A stretch of 46,382 nt of DNA from Caldilineaceae bacterium (GCA_011523365.1 WTGY01000179.1:1-46382); one strand, 5' to 3'. Shown: positions 15,572-26,603, numbered from the stretch's first letter. Notes: generated by a model from the letters alone, not told the origin. A program made the numbers and translations.

Positions 15572-16735
15572 TCACCCGCCCAGAATATGGGTGACGATCG
15601 TCGCGCCGCTGCCGCCGATATTCTGTGTCATACCAACTGATGCATTTCCTATCTGGCCCTCGCCAGCCTCGCCCCGCAACTGCTGCACGGCCTCCACAAT
15701 CTGGTACATTCCCGTTGCCCCAACCGGATGACCCCGGCTCTTCAGTCCGCCCATCGTGCTGATTGGTATCCTCCCATCAGGACCAATCGCATCGTCAGCG
15801 GCCAGATGCCAACCCTCGCCCCGCCTCGAATATCCCGTCGCCTCCAGGCTGAGCGCGCTCATGATTGTGAACGCATCGTGGAGTTCAAAGAAACTGACGT
15901 CCGCCGGAGTCACCCCGCTCTGCATGTACGCCTTCTGGCTGCTGACATAGGCCGCTTCGAGAAAGAGCGGGTCTCTGCGATCATGGAGGGCGATCGTATC
16001 GTTGGCGCTGGCGCTGGCCAGAATCTGCACCGCGCCGGGATGGTGGCCGGTCACATATGGCCCTGCCTGCTCCGACGCCACCAGAACCGCCGCCGCCGCC
16101 CCATCGCAGACCGGACTGCTGTCCATGATATTGATCGGTGTTGCAATCATCGGCGCATTCAGATACGCCTCCAGCGAAATTGGCTTCTGAAACATGGCAT
16201 TCGCGTTCTTTGCGCCATTTCGATGCGCATTGATGCTGAAGCCTGCAAATGCATCCATAGGAACGTCGAACTCGTACATATACCGCTGCATGATCAAAGC
16301 ATTCAGCCCCACAAACGAGACGCCGTGCGCCGCCTCATACTCGGCGTCCGCCGCCGTCGCCAGGCCGGCCGTCGTGCTCTCTCCGGTCGTGTCTGTCATC
16401 TTCTCCACGCCGCAAACGACGACGACATCGTGCATGCCGCTGGCCACCGCCATGTGACCGATGCGTAGCGCCGACGCGCCGCTCGCGCATGCCGATTCAA
16501 TCTTCGCCGCCTCGACGTTGCGCAGTCCACAGAAGTCTGCGACCAAAGTCGCCAGATGTTCCTGCTTCAACAAGCCGCCGCTTAGCATGTTGCCGATGAA
16601 CAGAGCATCCACCTGTTCCGTGCCAGCCTCCTCCAACGCCGCTGCAATCGCATGGTAGGCAATATGGCGAACCGACAGATCCCAGTGTTCCCCAACAGGT
16701 ATCTGACCGATTCCAACTATCGACACATTGCGCAT
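15572..16735 (-). CDS. Thiolase-family acetyl-CoA acetyltransferase
   Basis: 387 aa. A thiolase-superfamily enzyme of the SCP2/archaeal acetyl-CoA C-acetyltransferase type that works with DUF35 proteins. The nucleophile is Cys83 in ESACASGASALR. The catalytic His motifs are FFELHDAFT and GGLKSRGHPVGATG. The second catalytic Cys of classical thiolases (C-x-G near the C-terminus) is replaced: the region reads NASVGMTQNIGG. That is common in the SCP2-thiolase-like branch and leaves the exact reaction open. ATG 16735 (MRNVSIVGIG) starts directly at the first strand; ATG 16771 would add 12 residues. The adjacent zinc-ribbon protein supports a two-subunit complex. Confidence 0.9.
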   Translation of the reverse strand: MRNVSIVGIGQIPVGEHWDLSVRHIAYHAIAAALEEAGTEQVDALFIGNMLSGGLLKQEHLATLVADFCGLRNVEAAKIESACASGASALRIGHMAVASGMHDVVVVCGVEKMTDTTGESTTAGLATAADAEYEAAHGVSFVGLNALIMQRYMYEFDVPMDAFAGFSINAHRNGAKNANAMFQKPISLEAYLNAPMIATPINIMDSSPVCDGAAAAVLVASEQAGPYVTGHHPGAVQILASASANDTIALHDRRDPLFLEAAYVSSQKAYMQSGVTPADVSFFELHDAFTIMSALSLEATGYSRRGEGWHLAADDAIGPDGRIPISTMGGLKSRGHPVGATGMYQIVEAVQQLRGEAGEGQIGNASVGMTQNIGGSGATIVTHILGG

Positions 16736-17147
16736 ATTCGTATTCCCGGCAATGCCTTCAAAGATCCGCACACAGTGTAATGCCTGCCCTGCAAAGCCCT
16801 TCTAGTCCAGCAGTTGCTGGATCGTCCCTGCACTTCCTATCATGACCCAATCGAGGTACCATAAGCTACCGGTCCATACATCTGCCCTGTCAAAACCTAT
16901 CGCGCCAACTACCACGCGCCCCCTCCCTATTCCTTTTTCGGAGCGCAATCAGGATTACCGCCTAAGGCACGGAGACCGACGGGCCGCGCGCATCGCCAGA
17001 CAAACGGCCCACTTACGCGATCCGCAAAAAACTTGAACTGTTAGATTGGAATGAGGGTATTGTAGTTCCGCCGTCTACAGGCCACCGTGTGCGGCGACCT
17101 GTATAGCATGGCTGCAGAGAAGCCGGTCAACTAAATGCCTCCCCGCT
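16736..17147. other. 412-nt gap between lipoprotein and thiolase genes
   Basis: No gene seen. An 11-bp stem with two G-T pairs and a 4-nt loop lies at 17077-17102, 46 nt after the lipoprotein stop codon, without a T tract; it may be a weak terminator. A TTGACA on the minus strand upstream of the thiolase has no good -10 at normal spacing. Confidence 0.4.
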
Positions 17148-18485
17148 TCACCCCTGTTGCTCCACACCTACAATCCGCCACTCGTCCGTCGTCCTGTTGC
17201 TCAAATCCGATGGGACGTGTTCCAGTGTAAACGCAAAGAGTTTGCTCTCCAGCCCGCTGCCGGCCTGATAGATGAGCGATGCCCAGACCTGCGTTGTAAT
17301 CCTTTGAGAGGTGTCTGCCTGACCGGCAAAAGTAGGGATCGTTGCCATATATTGCAGCGCGTCCACCCATACGAACCCTTCCAACGCCCGCGGGACAGTT
17401 TGACGTGCTTCCTCGATCAGGAGTTGCGCATTGCGGTCGGGCCGCAGCAGATAGGCTAACACAACCGCTTCAGGGTAAAACGGGGACTGAGGTATGCCGT
17501 AACAGAAGATCAGTTTACGCGGACCCTCCTCATAGTAGATGGCCGCACGAAATGCCCCTGGGCTCGTGAAGTTCGGATCCAGACGCCGCTCAAAGCGGGA
17601 CTCCTTGCAGAGTAGGCTGCGGTCATACTGGGGATAGCGGGCGCGTACAGTCCGCATGGGCGAACTATTCGCTGCGCCGTCCCACTCCTCAACCTGCAGA
17701 CCGCCCGGCGCCGAAATCTGTGTGCTGCCGTATCCCTCGCTGATCGTGCTCCACCAGAAGATGCTGATATAGGTCGGTCCGCCGATCGGGCTATGGCCGC
17801 CATACACGATTAACTCATCGTGATTGGGCAGTTCTTTCGGCGCCTCGCCCACCGCCTGTCCGCTGACAGATGCCGGCATCTGCTCCGCCAGCACCTCAAA
17901 GTACCTGTTCTCAGTCTCCCTCGGATCCTCACGCCTGACCACAAACCACTCAGGACGCCCCGTCTGCCGCGGCGGCGCCACAAAACCAAAACCGGCACCC
18001 TGCCAGTAATTCGGCAGCAGCGCATACGGCTGAAGCCAGGGAGCCGGCGGCCTTGAACTATCATCCGACTCCTCCGGCATGCCGATCGGCGTCTGCGAGT
18101 CGTAAATCACCGCGCCGATAGGCCCATCTATGCCTTCGCCATCGGCAGTCGTACTGGCGTCGTAACGGTAGAAGAGAAGATACTCCTCCTCAGCGTCAGC
18201 GTCTATGTTGATCGACTCCCATGTGGAGACGGCCTTCCACTCCTCCGGCAAAATCATCCCTAGGTCGATGTTCAGCTCGGGGCTCGGCTCCGGGGGCTCG
18301 CACCCACTCAGAAGGATCAACATGCAGAGCATGCACAACCCACCTGCCCGCGCCTTCAACTTCCAGCGGGAGCGGAGGCCGTCCCTCTGCCTCCCGGTGC
18401 CGCGCAGAACCTGGGAGCGAAGGTCAGAAATGCCCTCTCCTCCCGAAGACAGCCTGATTGAAGGCAGTGAGTGCTTGGGGTTCAT
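17148..18485 (-). CDS. Predicted lipoprotein, unknown function
   Basis: 445 aa. Signal sequence LCMLCMLILLSGC with the lipobox Cys62, so the mature protein should be an exported lipoprotein starting CEPPEPSPE. About 48 residues, Arg/Ser-rich, precede the hydrophobic stretch, which is long for a signal peptide; a later non-ATG start may be the true one. The mature part is beta-rich, with an acidic patch (INIDADAEEEYLLFYRYD) resembling calcium-binding loops in repeat-bearing surface proteins. No catalytic motif is recognised. The ATG at 18485 begins 3 nt after the folC stop codon, so translation is likely coupled although the functions look unrelated. Confidence 0.75.
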   Translation of the reverse strand: MNPKHSLPSIRLSSGGEGISDLRSQVLRGTGRQRDGLRSRWKLKARAGGLCMLCMLILLSGCEPPEPSPELNIDLGMILPEEWKAVSTWESINIDADAEEEYLLFYRYDASTTADGEGIDGPIGAVIYDSQTPIGMPEESDDSSRPPAPWLQPYALLPNYWQGAGFGFVAPPRQTGRPEWFVVRREDPRETENRYFEVLAEQMPASVSGQAVGEAPKELPNHDELIVYGGHSPIGGPTYISIFWWSTISEGYGSTQISAPGGLQVEEWDGAANSSPMRTVRARYPQYDRSLLCKESRFERRLDPNFTSPGAFRAAIYYEEGPRKLIFCYGIPQSPFYPEAVVLAYLLRPDRNAQLLIEEARQTVPRALEGFVWVDALQYMATIPTFAGQADTSQRITTQVWASLIYQAGSGLESKLFAFTLEHVPSDLSNRTTDEWRIVGVEQQG

Positions 18486-18488
18486 CGG

Positions 18489-19877
18489 TCAAATGGTGCC
18501 GTAGCCGGGCGGCAGTGGCGCCAGCGGCGGGTCCGTATCGGCTTCGTGAATCCAGTCATCCGCCGGCAAGAGACCAGGGAACAACCTGTTCCATGCCTCC
18601 CGTAGTTCGGCGGCGACGAATACGGAACCGGTCCCGACGATGTAGCCGTCTGCAGGAGTGATACCTTGTGCAGTCTCGATTGCCGCATCCATCGACGGTG
18701 CCGCAACCACCATTCGACCTTCTTCCACAGGCAACGATCCGTTGGCCGCCCGCAGCTCCCGCACCGGCAACGCCTTCGGATGACGACTCTGCACCAGTAC
18801 AATCCGCGGCGACGCGCTTGCAGCCAGCTTCAGCATCGGCGCGATGTCCTTGTCGCTGTTGACCCCGAAAACGAACGTAAACGGGCGGCCTGCGTGGGTT
18901 GCCGCCAGCGTCGAAAGCAGTATCTCCAGGCTGTCTCTGTTGTGCGCACAGTCTACAACCATCGGCATGCCCCCTGCTGCCTGCTGCGGCAGCCACTCGA
19001 TGCGGCAAGGCCACCTGGTCTGCACCAGTCCCCTGTCTACGAGCTGATCATCCCACCGCACAAGACCGGCTCGGCGCAGTTCCCGCACCATCTCGTAGGC
19101 GATCCCGGCATTGATCTGCTGGTGTTCCCCAACCAGCGGCAGATTGGACCTCCGGTAGAGTTGTACTTCCGCAAGAGGCGCCTCCATAGCCTCGGCAACC
19201 CGCTGCAATACCTCCTTTGCCTTCTGTTTCTGCGGCGCACTGAACACTGGCGTCCTATGCTTGATGATACCGGCCTTCTCCGCCGCAATCTCCTCCAGGC
19301 TGTCGCCCAGAATATGCATGTGGTCCTTGCTGATATGCGTAATGCCGCACACCTCCGGCAGCACTACGTTGGTGCTGTCCAGGCGGCCGCCTATCCCCAC
19401 CTCCACCACCGCCCAATCGACCGCTGCCTCTGCAAAATAAAGAAAGGCAATGACAGTGATCCGACCGAATACGGTCAGATCGGGGGTCGCCTCAAGATAG
19501 GGTAGAGCTCGCTGGATTAGTTCTGCACACTTTCCCTGGGAGACTAACTGTCCGTCCACGCACATGCGTTCTCGGAAAGTGTGCAGATGAGGGCTGGTGA
19601 ACAGACCGGTGCGGTAGCCCAGATGACGAAGGATCGACTCAGTATACGCGCTTGTGCTGCCCTTGCCCTTCGTGCCCGTCACATGGACGGTTCGAAAGCG
19701 GTCCTGGGGGTTGTCAAGCGCCGCCAGCACGGCCCGCATGCGTTCCAATCGGCTTTCCGGGTCCCTTGACCGGGGAGCGCGACTGTCAAACCTGGCATCG
19801 TGAAATAGTATGCCGATCGCTTCTTCGTATGTAAGCCGCCTCGTAGAAATGAACCCTGGCGCCGACCTTATCGACAC
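18489..19877 (-). CDS. folC: Folylpolyglutamate synthase / dihydrofolate synthase
   Basis: 462 aa. A Mur-ligase-family enzyme that adds glutamate to folates with ATP. The P loop is HVTGTKGKGSTSAY; the family block FTSPHLHTFRERM follows, then VVEVGIGGRLDSTN and the magnesium-site segment ITHISKDHMHILGDS. The C-terminal domain carries VVDCAHNRDSLE and FVFGVNSDKDI. All signature blocks are present and the length is normal. GTG 19877 is chosen because AAGGAG lies 5 nt upstream; the GTG at 19883 would be too close to that site. It leads a unit with the lipoprotein gene and diverges from gap. Confidence 0.93.
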   Translation of the reverse strand: MSIRSAPGFISTRRLTYEEAIGILFHDARFDSRAPRSRDPESRLERMRAVLAALDNPQDRFRTVHVTGTKGKGSTSAYTESILRHLGYRTGLFTSPHLHTFRERMCVDGQLVSQGKCAELIQRALPYLEATPDLTVFGRITVIAFLYFAEAAVDWAVVEVGIGGRLDSTNVVLPEVCGITHISKDHMHILGDSLEEIAAEKAGIIKHRTPVFSAPQKQKAKEVLQRVAEAMEAPLAEVQLYRRSNLPLVGEHQQINAGIAYEMVRELRRAGLVRWDDQLVDRGLVQTRWPCRIEWLPQQAAGGMPMVVDCAHNRDSLEILLSTLAATHAGRPFTFVFGVNSDKDIAPMLKLAASASPRIVLVQSRHPKALPVRELRAANGSLPVEEGRMVVAAPSMDAAIETAQGITPADGYIVGTGSVFVAAELREAWNRLFPGLLPADDWIHEADTDPPLAPLPPGYGTI

Positions 19878-20030
19878 GGGCACTCCTTAACTCTCAAGAT
19901 GCACAAACTGATATTGATTGTAAACTCTGTCCCCAAAACCACGCAAACGGTTCCCGGAAAGCTGCCCCCGTTTTCGACCCCTGCAGCCACCTTACTCCCA
20001 ACCACGCAATTCACAGTCCAGACATAGGGA

Positions 20031-20106
20031 TTGTCAGCGATTCAGGCCCAATATGGTAAAATTGCCACCAATAGCAAATGTCAAACCTTGCCGAGGAGAC
20101 TCTCAA
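20031..20106 (+). promoter_or_regulatory. Candidate promoter and leader of gap-pgk-tpiA
   Basis: TTGTCA at 20031 could be a -35 box, with TATGGT at 20052 (15-nt spacer) as a poor -10. GAGGAG at 20094-20099 is a clear SD 7 nt before the gap ATG and settles its start. The promoter part is weak. Confidence 0.3.
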
Positions 20107-21117
20107 ATGACCACGAAAATCGCCATTAATGGCTTCGGTCGTATAGGTCGTCAGGTAACCAAAGCCCTGTTCGAGCACCATCAGGATACCTTCGACCTTG
20201 TCGCTATAAACGATCTGGGTGATGTGGAAACCATGGCCCACCTCTTCAAATATGATACCAACTACGGCGTCTTTGAAGGCACCGTCGACATCGCCAATGG
20301 TGATCTGACCATCAACGGAGACCAGCTGAAAGTGCTCAGCGAGCGCGACCCCAGCCAGCTGCCCTGGGGTGATCTGGGCGTTGACATCGTCGTCGAGAGC
20401 ACCGGCGTCTTCCGCGATCGGGAAACGGCAGCGCTCCACATCGCCGCTGGCGCAAAAAAAGTAATCATTAGCGCTCCCGCCAAAGGCGAAGATATCACCA
20501 TCTGCATGGGCGTCAACAACGATCAATACAACCCCGACAGCCATCACGTCATCAGCAACGCCAGCTGCACAACAAACTGCCTTGCCCCCGCCGCTAAGGT
20601 CGTCAACGACACCATCGGCATCGAGCAGGGGCTCATGACTACCGTCCATGCCTACACCACCGACCAGCGCATCCTCGACTTCGTTCACGAGGACCTGCGC
20701 CGCGCCCGCGCCGCCGGCATGAACATCATTCCAACCACCACCGGCGCCGCCAAAGCCGTGTCGCTCGTCGTGCCCGAATTGGACGGCAAGTTTGACGGCA
20801 TGGCCATGCGCGTTCCCACTTCCACGGTCAGCGTAGTCGATTTTGTCGCCAAAACAAGCTCCCCGGGCAATACCGAGGACCTGCTGGACGCTTTTTCTGA
20901 GGCCGCATCCGGACCCATGAAGGGAATCCTTGATGTCAGCCACGAACCCTTGGTCAGTTCGGATTTCCAGGGCAACCCGCATAGCAGCGTTATCGATGCC
21001 GAGTTTACGGCCTGCTACGGCGATCTGGTCAAAGTCGTCACCTGGTACGATAACGAGTGGGCCTACAGCGTCCGTGTAACCGATCTCGCCGCCTTTGTTG
21101 CTGGCCAGGGCGTCTAG
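20107..21117 (+). CDS. gap: Glyceraldehyde-3-phosphate dehydrogenase
   Basis: 336 aa. Converts glyceraldehyde 3-phosphate to 1,3-bisphosphoglycerate in glycolysis. The NAD-binding fold opens with [14 protein letters not shown]; Asp36 in AINDLGD favours NAD over NADP. The catalytic Cys154 lies in [12 protein letters not shown]. The C-terminal [16 protein letters not shown] is standard. ATG 20107 is supported by GAGGAG upstream; an in-frame ATG at 20053 would add 18 unlike residues. pgk follows after 31 nt, so the two are co-transcribed. Confidence 0.97.
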   Translation: MTTKIAINGFGRIGRQVTKALFEHHQDTFDLVAINDLGDVETMAHLFKYDTNYGVFEGTVDIANGDLTINGDQLKVLSERDPSQLPWGDLGVDIVVESTGVFRDRETAALHIAAGAKKVIISAPAKGEDITICMGVNNDQYNPDSHHVISNASCTTNCLAPAAKVVNDTIGIEQGLMTTVHAYTTDQRILDFVHEDLRRARAAGMNIIPTTTGAAKAVSLVVPELDGKFDGMAMRVPTSTVSVVDFVAKTSSPGNTEDLLDAFSEAASGPMKGILDVSHEPLVSSDFQGNPHSSVIDAEFTACYGDLVKVVTWYDNEWAYSVRVTDLAAFVAGQGV

Positions 21118-21148
21118 TTCGACCGCCACCCACCAAAGGCACGGAGTC

Positions 21149-22336
<1,188 letters not shown>

Positions 22337-22339
22337 CCT

Positions 22340-22717
22340 ATGAGCTTTCTCAAAAGACTGGCATCGCTCTTTTCCGGTGGCGGCGGAGGGGGCAATCGTG
22401 CCCTGCCCATCTATGTCTTCAGCAACCGCTGCCGCGAACCCATCATGGCCGAAATCGATCTGGTCAACAGTCTCAGCCGTGATGAGGAGAGTGACGATCG
22501 CTACTACACACGCAAAGTGCTGCAAGGGAGCGGCAAGAACCGCTGCTTTACTCAGGTCGAAGTCGAAATCTGGTTCGACCGCGGCAAAAAGGTCTCCCAC
22601 TATGAAGTCACCGGTGGCCGTTGGCTCACCCAGGAGGAGTACGAAGAGGAGTTGATTCGCTTCGAAGCGCCCCCTGAGGAGGATAACGAGGCAGAAGACG
22701 AATCTCCGCCGGGCTAG
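22340..22717 (+). CDS. Conserved unknown between pgk and tpiA
   Basis: 125 aa. I recall similar short proteins at this location in Chloroflexota, always without a function. Layout: an amphipathic start [11 protein letters not shown]; a Gly run; a core (about 23-105) with [19 protein letters not shown], then [20 protein letters not shown] and [11 protein letters not shown]; and an acidic tail of about 20 residues. The core has two cysteines (RCREP and NRCF). There is no signal peptide; the basic-hydrophobic N-terminus could touch the membrane. Starting 3 nt after pgk, it is surely translated from the same message, so a role tied to triose-phosphate metabolism is possible but unproven. It is not SecG, often found near tpiA. 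Confidence 0.8.
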   Translation: MSFLKRLASLFSGGGGGGNRALPIYVFSNRCREPIMAEIDLVNSLSRDEESDDRYYTRKVLQGSGKNRCFTQVEVEIWFDRGKKVSHYEVTGGRWLTQEEYEEELIRFEAPPEEDNEAEDESPPG

Positions 22718-22914
22718 ACCTTCGCAGCACACGCTGGAGGTCGAATCCAATTGTCGTCTGCCAAAGACTTTTTTCAGAGCGGCAGTAGCAGGACGCTCGT
22801 AGTCTGAATTAGGCTGCCCTCCCACCTTGAGAAGCAGTTTGCTGGTTTCCCCCGCGTACACATTACATATCCTGGCTTCGCCACCTGACACAGCCCCTGC
22901 GGAGAACACGCAAA

Positions 22915-23682
22915 ATGCGCAAACCGATGATGGCCGGCAACTGGAAAATGAACATGACCGTGGCCGAGGCTCTTACCCTCACGCGGCAGATCAACCAGTT
23001 AGTCGGTGACTCGACAGCGGTAGAAATGTTGCTCTGCCCACCTTCCGTCTGTCTGCACCCACTGAAGGCGTTAACGTCCGACATGCCTTTCTCTCTCGGC
23101 GCCCAGAACTGCCACTGGCAGGATAGCGGTGCCTTCACCGGCGAAATCAGCCCGCCCATGCTGCGCGGCCTCGCCGGCTATGTCATCTTCGGGCACAGCG
23201 AGCGCCGCCAGCTCTTCGGCGAGACCGATGAAACCGTAAACAAAAAGACGCACGCCGCACTCGCCCACCAGTTGACCCCGATCGTCTGCGTAGGCGAAAG
23301 CCTTGAGCAAAACGAACGCGGCGAAACCTCTTCCACTATCACATCACAGGTGCGAGCCGCGCTCGACGGTCTGAATGGCGAGCAAGTTCAATCCCTCGTA
23401 ATTGCCTACGAACCCATCTGGGCAATCGGCACCGGCCGGGCCGCGACTGCACAGACGGCTGGCGAAATCTGCGGCCTGGTGCGCAACATCCTGCGCGAAG
23501 TGCACGGCGCCGCCGTCGCCGGCACGACGCGCGTCCTCTACGGCGGCAGCACCAAACCGGACAATATCGGCTCAATCATGCAACAGCCCGATATCGATGG
23601 CGCCCTCATCGGTGGCGCATCGCTTGAGGCTCACAGTTACGCCGACATGGTAAAGATCACGGCCGAACTCTACGGCGCCTGA
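22915..23682 (+). CDS. tpiA: Triosephosphate isomerase
   Basis: 255 aa. Interconverts dihydroxyacetone phosphate and glyceraldehyde 3-phosphate. The catalytic residues are Lys11 (AGNWKMN), His94 (FGHSERRQ) and Glu166 ([12 protein letters not shown]). The phosphate-binding loops [11 protein letters not shown] and ALIGGASL are intact. The length is typical. The upstream 197-nt gap contains a 4-bp stem with six Ts near 22771, too weak to call a terminator, so the gene is probably still read from the gap promoter. Confidence 0.97.
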   Translation: MRKPMMAGNWKMNMTVAEALTLTRQINQLVGDSTAVEMLLCPPSVCLHPLKALTSDMPFSLGAQNCHWQDSGAFTGEISPPMLRGLAGYVIFGHSERRQLFGETDETVNKKTHAALAHQLTPIVCVGESLEQNERGETSSTITSQVRAALDGLNGEQVQSLVIAYEPIWAIGTGRAATAQTAGEICGLVRNILREVHGAAVAGTTRVLYGGSTKPDNIGSIMQQPDIDGALIGGASLEAHSYADMVKITAELYGA

Positions 23683-23794
23683 CCCGCGCCCCTCCAAGTC
23701 GCCTTGCAGCAATCTGGAATCAGGAGCGGGGAACGAGAAACAGCCGGGCTGAACACTAGCCTCCCTCCTCTCCACTCTCTCCTCACCCCTCCCC

Positions 23795-24550
23795 ATGTCT
23801 CCATTCTCCCCCTATCTGTTCTTCGTCCTCTTTTTCATCCTGCTCGCCGGTCTTTGGTGGCTGAGTTGGCGAATCGGTCTCCTGATCCAGGAGATCGTCT
23901 ATCAGATCACCGGCTCCGCAGACATGGCCATGGTGATTCTGTTTCTGATCTACCTGCCCGGCATCCTCATCCACGAGGCCTCCCACTGGCTGGTAGCCAG
24001 GCTCTTGGGTCTCAAGACGAGCAAATTTCGCGTATGGCCAAAATACACCCGTAATTCCATCGGCTTGGGGAGCGTGACGGTTTCGTCCGGTGGGGCCGTA
24101 TGGGACAGCCTGGTGGGGCTGGCCCCCCTTCTGGTAGGATCTGCGCTGATCGTACTTATCGGCGAGCAAGTATTCGATACCCAAACTCTCGCCTTCGCCT
24201 GGCGTACCGGCCGGCTGCTCGACGGGCTGACCTTCGTCGTCGACAGCCTCGCCCACAAACCCGATAGCCTGCTCTGGAGCTATCTCCTCTTCGCAATCGC
24301 CAACGCGATGATGCCCAGTGCCAGCGACCGCGCGCCGCTGAAACCACTGGGCATCTATGTCATTCTTATCGGCGCCCTGTTCGTCTTCATCGATCAGTCG
24401 GGTCGCAACGTGCTGCTTCTGCTCGACTTCCTCTTCGGTCCGATTCAGCTTCTGACCGGTGCCTTCCTCCTGGTCGCAGTCATAGACCTCGCCATCCTCC
24501 TGCTACTGCTTGCCGTCAGAGAGGTGTCGAAACTGTTTGTCACAAAATGA
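23795..24550 (+). CDS. M50-like membrane metalloprotease homologue
   Basis: 251 aa, with about six to seven membrane helices. The zinc motif H-E-x-x-H is present in ILIHEASHWLVARLLG, inside a membrane helix as in site-2 proteases. A later N-x-x-x-P-x-x-x-D pattern in AIANAMMPSASDRAPLKPLG fits the second M50 motif that supplies the third zinc ligand. No PDZ domain is seen. The family (peptidase M50-like) cuts membrane-spanning substrates, but many members have no known target. It lies 112 nt after tpiA and converges with trpB2; a link to glycolysis is not expected. Confidence 0.8.
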   Translation: MSPFSPYLFFVLFFILLAGLWWLSWRIGLLIQEIVYQITGSADMAMVILFLIYLPGILIHEASHWLVARLLGLKTSKFRVWPKYTRNSIGLGSVTVSSGGAVWDSLVGLAPLLVGSALIVLIGEQVFDTQTLAFAWRTGRLLDGLTFVVDSLAHKPDSLLWSYLLFAIANAMMPSASDRAPLKPLGIYVILIGALFVFIDQSGRNVLLLLDFLFGPIQLLTGAFLLVAVIDLAILLLLLAVREVSKLFVTK

Positions 24551-24597
24551 CCGTAGCCATCGTCGTCCCCCTCACTGGGTCCTCGGTCCGGCGGCAC

Positions 24598-25968
24598 CTA
24601 TAGCGAGGACACCTTTTCCAGACTCGCCCGGATCGCCTCCTCTGGGTACTCGAAGTCCTCCAGGCTATTGGCCAGATGCTGTTCGTAGGCAGCCAGATCG
24701 AAGTGGCCGTGCCCGCACATGTTGAAGACGATAACTTTGCTTTCGCCGCCCTCCTTGCACGCCAGCGCCTCCTGCATCGCCCCCCAGATCGCGTGCGCCG
24801 GTTCGGGCGCCGGCAGGATCCCTTCCGCACGCGCAAAGGACACCGCGGCCTCGAAAATCGCCCGCTGCTGAACGTTGACAGCTTCGATCAAACCCGCATC
24901 GTGCAGTGCACTCACCTGTGCACTCATGCCATGATAGCGCAATCCCCCAGCGTGGATCGGCGCCGGCACAAAGTCGTGTCCTAGCGTGTGCATCTTGATT
25001 AACGGTGTCATCTGTGCCGTATCGCCGAAATCATAGGTATAGACCCCGCGCGTCAGGCTCGGCGCAGCCGCCGGTTCCACCGCAATCACGCGAGCCTTCC
25101 TGCCGCCGCTGATGTTCTCCTTCAAAAATGGGAATGCAAAGCCGCCAAAGTTGCTGCCGCCCCCTGTACAACCGACCAGCACGTCCGGCCAGTCCTCCCC
25201 GAACGCCTCCAGCCCGCTGATCACCTCCTGCCCTACAACCGTCTGGTGCAGAAGCACATGATTCAGAACCGAGCCAAGCGAGTACTTCGTATCCTCACGC
25301 GTCGCTGCATCTTCCACCGCTTCCGAGATCGCAATCCCCAGACTGCCCGTGCTGTCCGGATTCTCCGCCAGGATCTGCCTCCCGGCGTTCGTGTCCTGGC
25401 TCGGGCTCGGTACAACCTCCGCCCCCCACGTCTCCATCATGACCTTCCGGTACGGCTTCTGCTCATAGCTGACCCGTACCATATAGACCTTGCACTCCAC
25501 CCCGAAAACCTGGCACGCGAAACTCAGCGCACTGCCCCACTGTCCCGCACCCGTCTCCGTCGCCAGGCGCGAGACACCCTCTTCCTTGTTATAGAAGGCC
25601 TGCGGCACCGCCGTGTTCGGCTTATGGCTGCCCGATGGGCTGACACCTTCATACTTGTAGTAGATGCGCGCCGGAGTATCCAGCGCCTTCTCCCATTCAT
25701 GCGCCCGGATCAGAGGCGTCGGCCTCCAAATCCGGTATACATCCTGCACCGGCTCAGGAATCTCGATGTAGCGCTCGGCGCTGACCTCCTGCAGGATCAG
25801 CGACATCGGGAAGAGGGGCGCCAGGTCCTCCGGCCCAATCGGCTGACCTGTACCCGGATGCAGCGGCGGCGGTAGTTCAACCCCCGCCGCCGGCAAATCG
25901 GCGTTGATGTTATACCAGTGAGTCGGCATCTCCGACTCATTCAAGATTACCTTCTTCTGTCTGCTCAT
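24598..25968 (-). CDS. trpB: TrpB2-type tryptophan synthase beta chain
   Basis: 456 aa. A PLP enzyme that condenses indole with serine. The length and N-terminal region ([18 protein letters not shown]) mark the TrpB2 class, which often works without TrpA. The PLP lysine lies in [21 protein letters not shown] and [11 protein letters not shown] hold the phosphate; the C-terminal [10 protein letters not shown] is also class-specific. ATG 25968 (MSRQKKVIL) has GGAG 7 nt upstream. A longer in-frame start at 26100 would run through the trxA terminator and is rejected. No trpA, trpC or other trp genes are near, so it may salvage indole. Confidence 0.93.
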   Translation of the reverse strand: MSRQKKVILNESEMPTHWYNINADLPAAGVELPPPLHPGTGQPIGPEDLAPLFPMSLILQEVSAERYIEIPEPVQDVYRIWRPTPLIRAHEWEKALDTPARIYYKYEGVSPSGSHKPNTAVPQAFYNKEEGVSRLATETGAGQWGSALSFACQVFGVECKVYMVRVSYEQKPYRKVMMETWGAEVVPSPSQDTNAGRQILAENPDSTGSLGIAISEAVEDAATREDTKYSLGSVLNHVLLHQTVVGQEVISGLEAFGEDWPDVLVGCTGGGSNFGGFAFPFLKENISGGRKARVIAVEPAAAPSLTRGVYTYDFGDTAQMTPLIKMHTLGHDFVPAPIHAGGLRYHGMSAQVSALHDAGLIEAVNVQQRAIFEAAVSFARAEGILPAPEPAHAIWGAMQEALACKEGGESKVIVFNMCGHGHFDLAAYEQHLANSLEDFEYPEEAIRASLEKVSSL

Positions 25969-26064
25969 CTCGGTGCTCCAATGGTAATGGTGATGAATGC
26001 CCTCTTGTGCCCTGAGGTATTCGCCGCTGTACTGCTGACGACTGCAGTGCCGGGAAGTAGGATC

Positions 26065-26091
26065 AAAAAGACCTGCCGCAATCGCGACAGG
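26065..26091 (-). terminator. Intrinsic terminator of trxA
   Basis: On the minus strand CCTGTCGC-GATT-GCGGCAGG (8 bp, one G-T pair) is followed by TCTTTTTG. It begins 30 nt after the trxA stop codon and separates trxA from trpB2. Confidence 0.88.
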
Positions 26092-26120
26092 CCTTGACAC
26101 AAATCCACTTGAAACTGCGA

Positions 26121-26450
26121 TCAGTTCAGGTGCGCCTGAATCTTGCCTAACAGTTGGCCTTTCTGCTGAAAACCAACGATCGTCTCCACCTGCTGGCCGT
26201 CTTTGAACAACATCAGCGTGGGAATGCTCATCACGCCAAATGCCATCGCAGTACTCTGATTCTCATCCACATCGAGCTTGCCGATCGTCAGCTTTCCGTC
26301 AAGCTCGGTAGCAATCTCATCCAGAACCGGTGCGATCATCTTGCAGGGACCGCACCACTCCGCCCAGAAATCCACCAGGACCGGGACTTCCGATTGGATG
26401 ACTTCATCCTCAAAATTCGCGTCCGTCACAACAACAGTGTTCGCGCCCAT
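26121..26450 (-). CDS. trxA: Thioredoxin
   Basis: 109 aa. A general disulfide reductant. The active site is [11 protein letters not shown] with Cys33 and Cys36. The cis-proline block [12 protein letters not shown] and closing [12 protein letters not shown] are standard, as is the length. ATG 26450 ([10 protein letters not shown]) is preceded by AGGAG; an in-frame ATG at 26546 would add 32 residues unlike any thioredoxin. It is a single-gene unit with a candidate promoter at 26576-26603 and a strong terminator. No thioredoxin reductase is in the window. It could supply electrons for cytoplasmic methionine-sulfoxide reductases, whereas MsrPQ uses the quinone pool. Confidence 0.97.
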   Translation of the reverse strand: MGANTVVVTDANFEDEVIQSEVPVLVDFWAEWCGPCKMIAPVLDEIATELDGKLTIGKLDVDENQSTAMAFGVMSIPTLMLFKDGQQVETIVGFQQKGQLLGKIQAHLN

Positions 26451-26575
26451 TTTCTTGTCTCCTACTCCTGTATGCGAGCGTACAAACTGCAACTTACCGG
26501 TAGGTCCATCTTGAATTTGCCCAACACTACCTATCTTAACAAGCAACGTCCGGCATCGCTGTAGACTAACCTACA

Positions 26576-26603
26576 AAAATATACTAAGCCTAACGGAAGT
26601 CAA
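26576..26603 (-). promoter_or_regulatory. Candidate trxA promoter
   Basis: On the minus strand TTGACT (26603-26598) is followed after 16 nt by TATTTT (26581-26576), about 125 nt before the trxA ATG. A second TTGACT lies 7 nt further upstream. The fit is to the sigma-70 consensus; this lineage's promoters are poorly known. Confidence 0.35.

Noticed and set aside
22718..22914. Terminator between the unknown gene and tpiA (stem near 22757-22777 with six Ts)
   Set aside because: The stem is only 4 bp and would be unstable; tpiA is more likely read from the same message.
25969..26120. Possible T-box or tryptophan attenuator before trpB2, and a His-rich upstream extension
   Set aside because: No T-box core sequence and only one Trp codon in the stretch. 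The extension overlaps the trxA terminator, which explains the hairpin.
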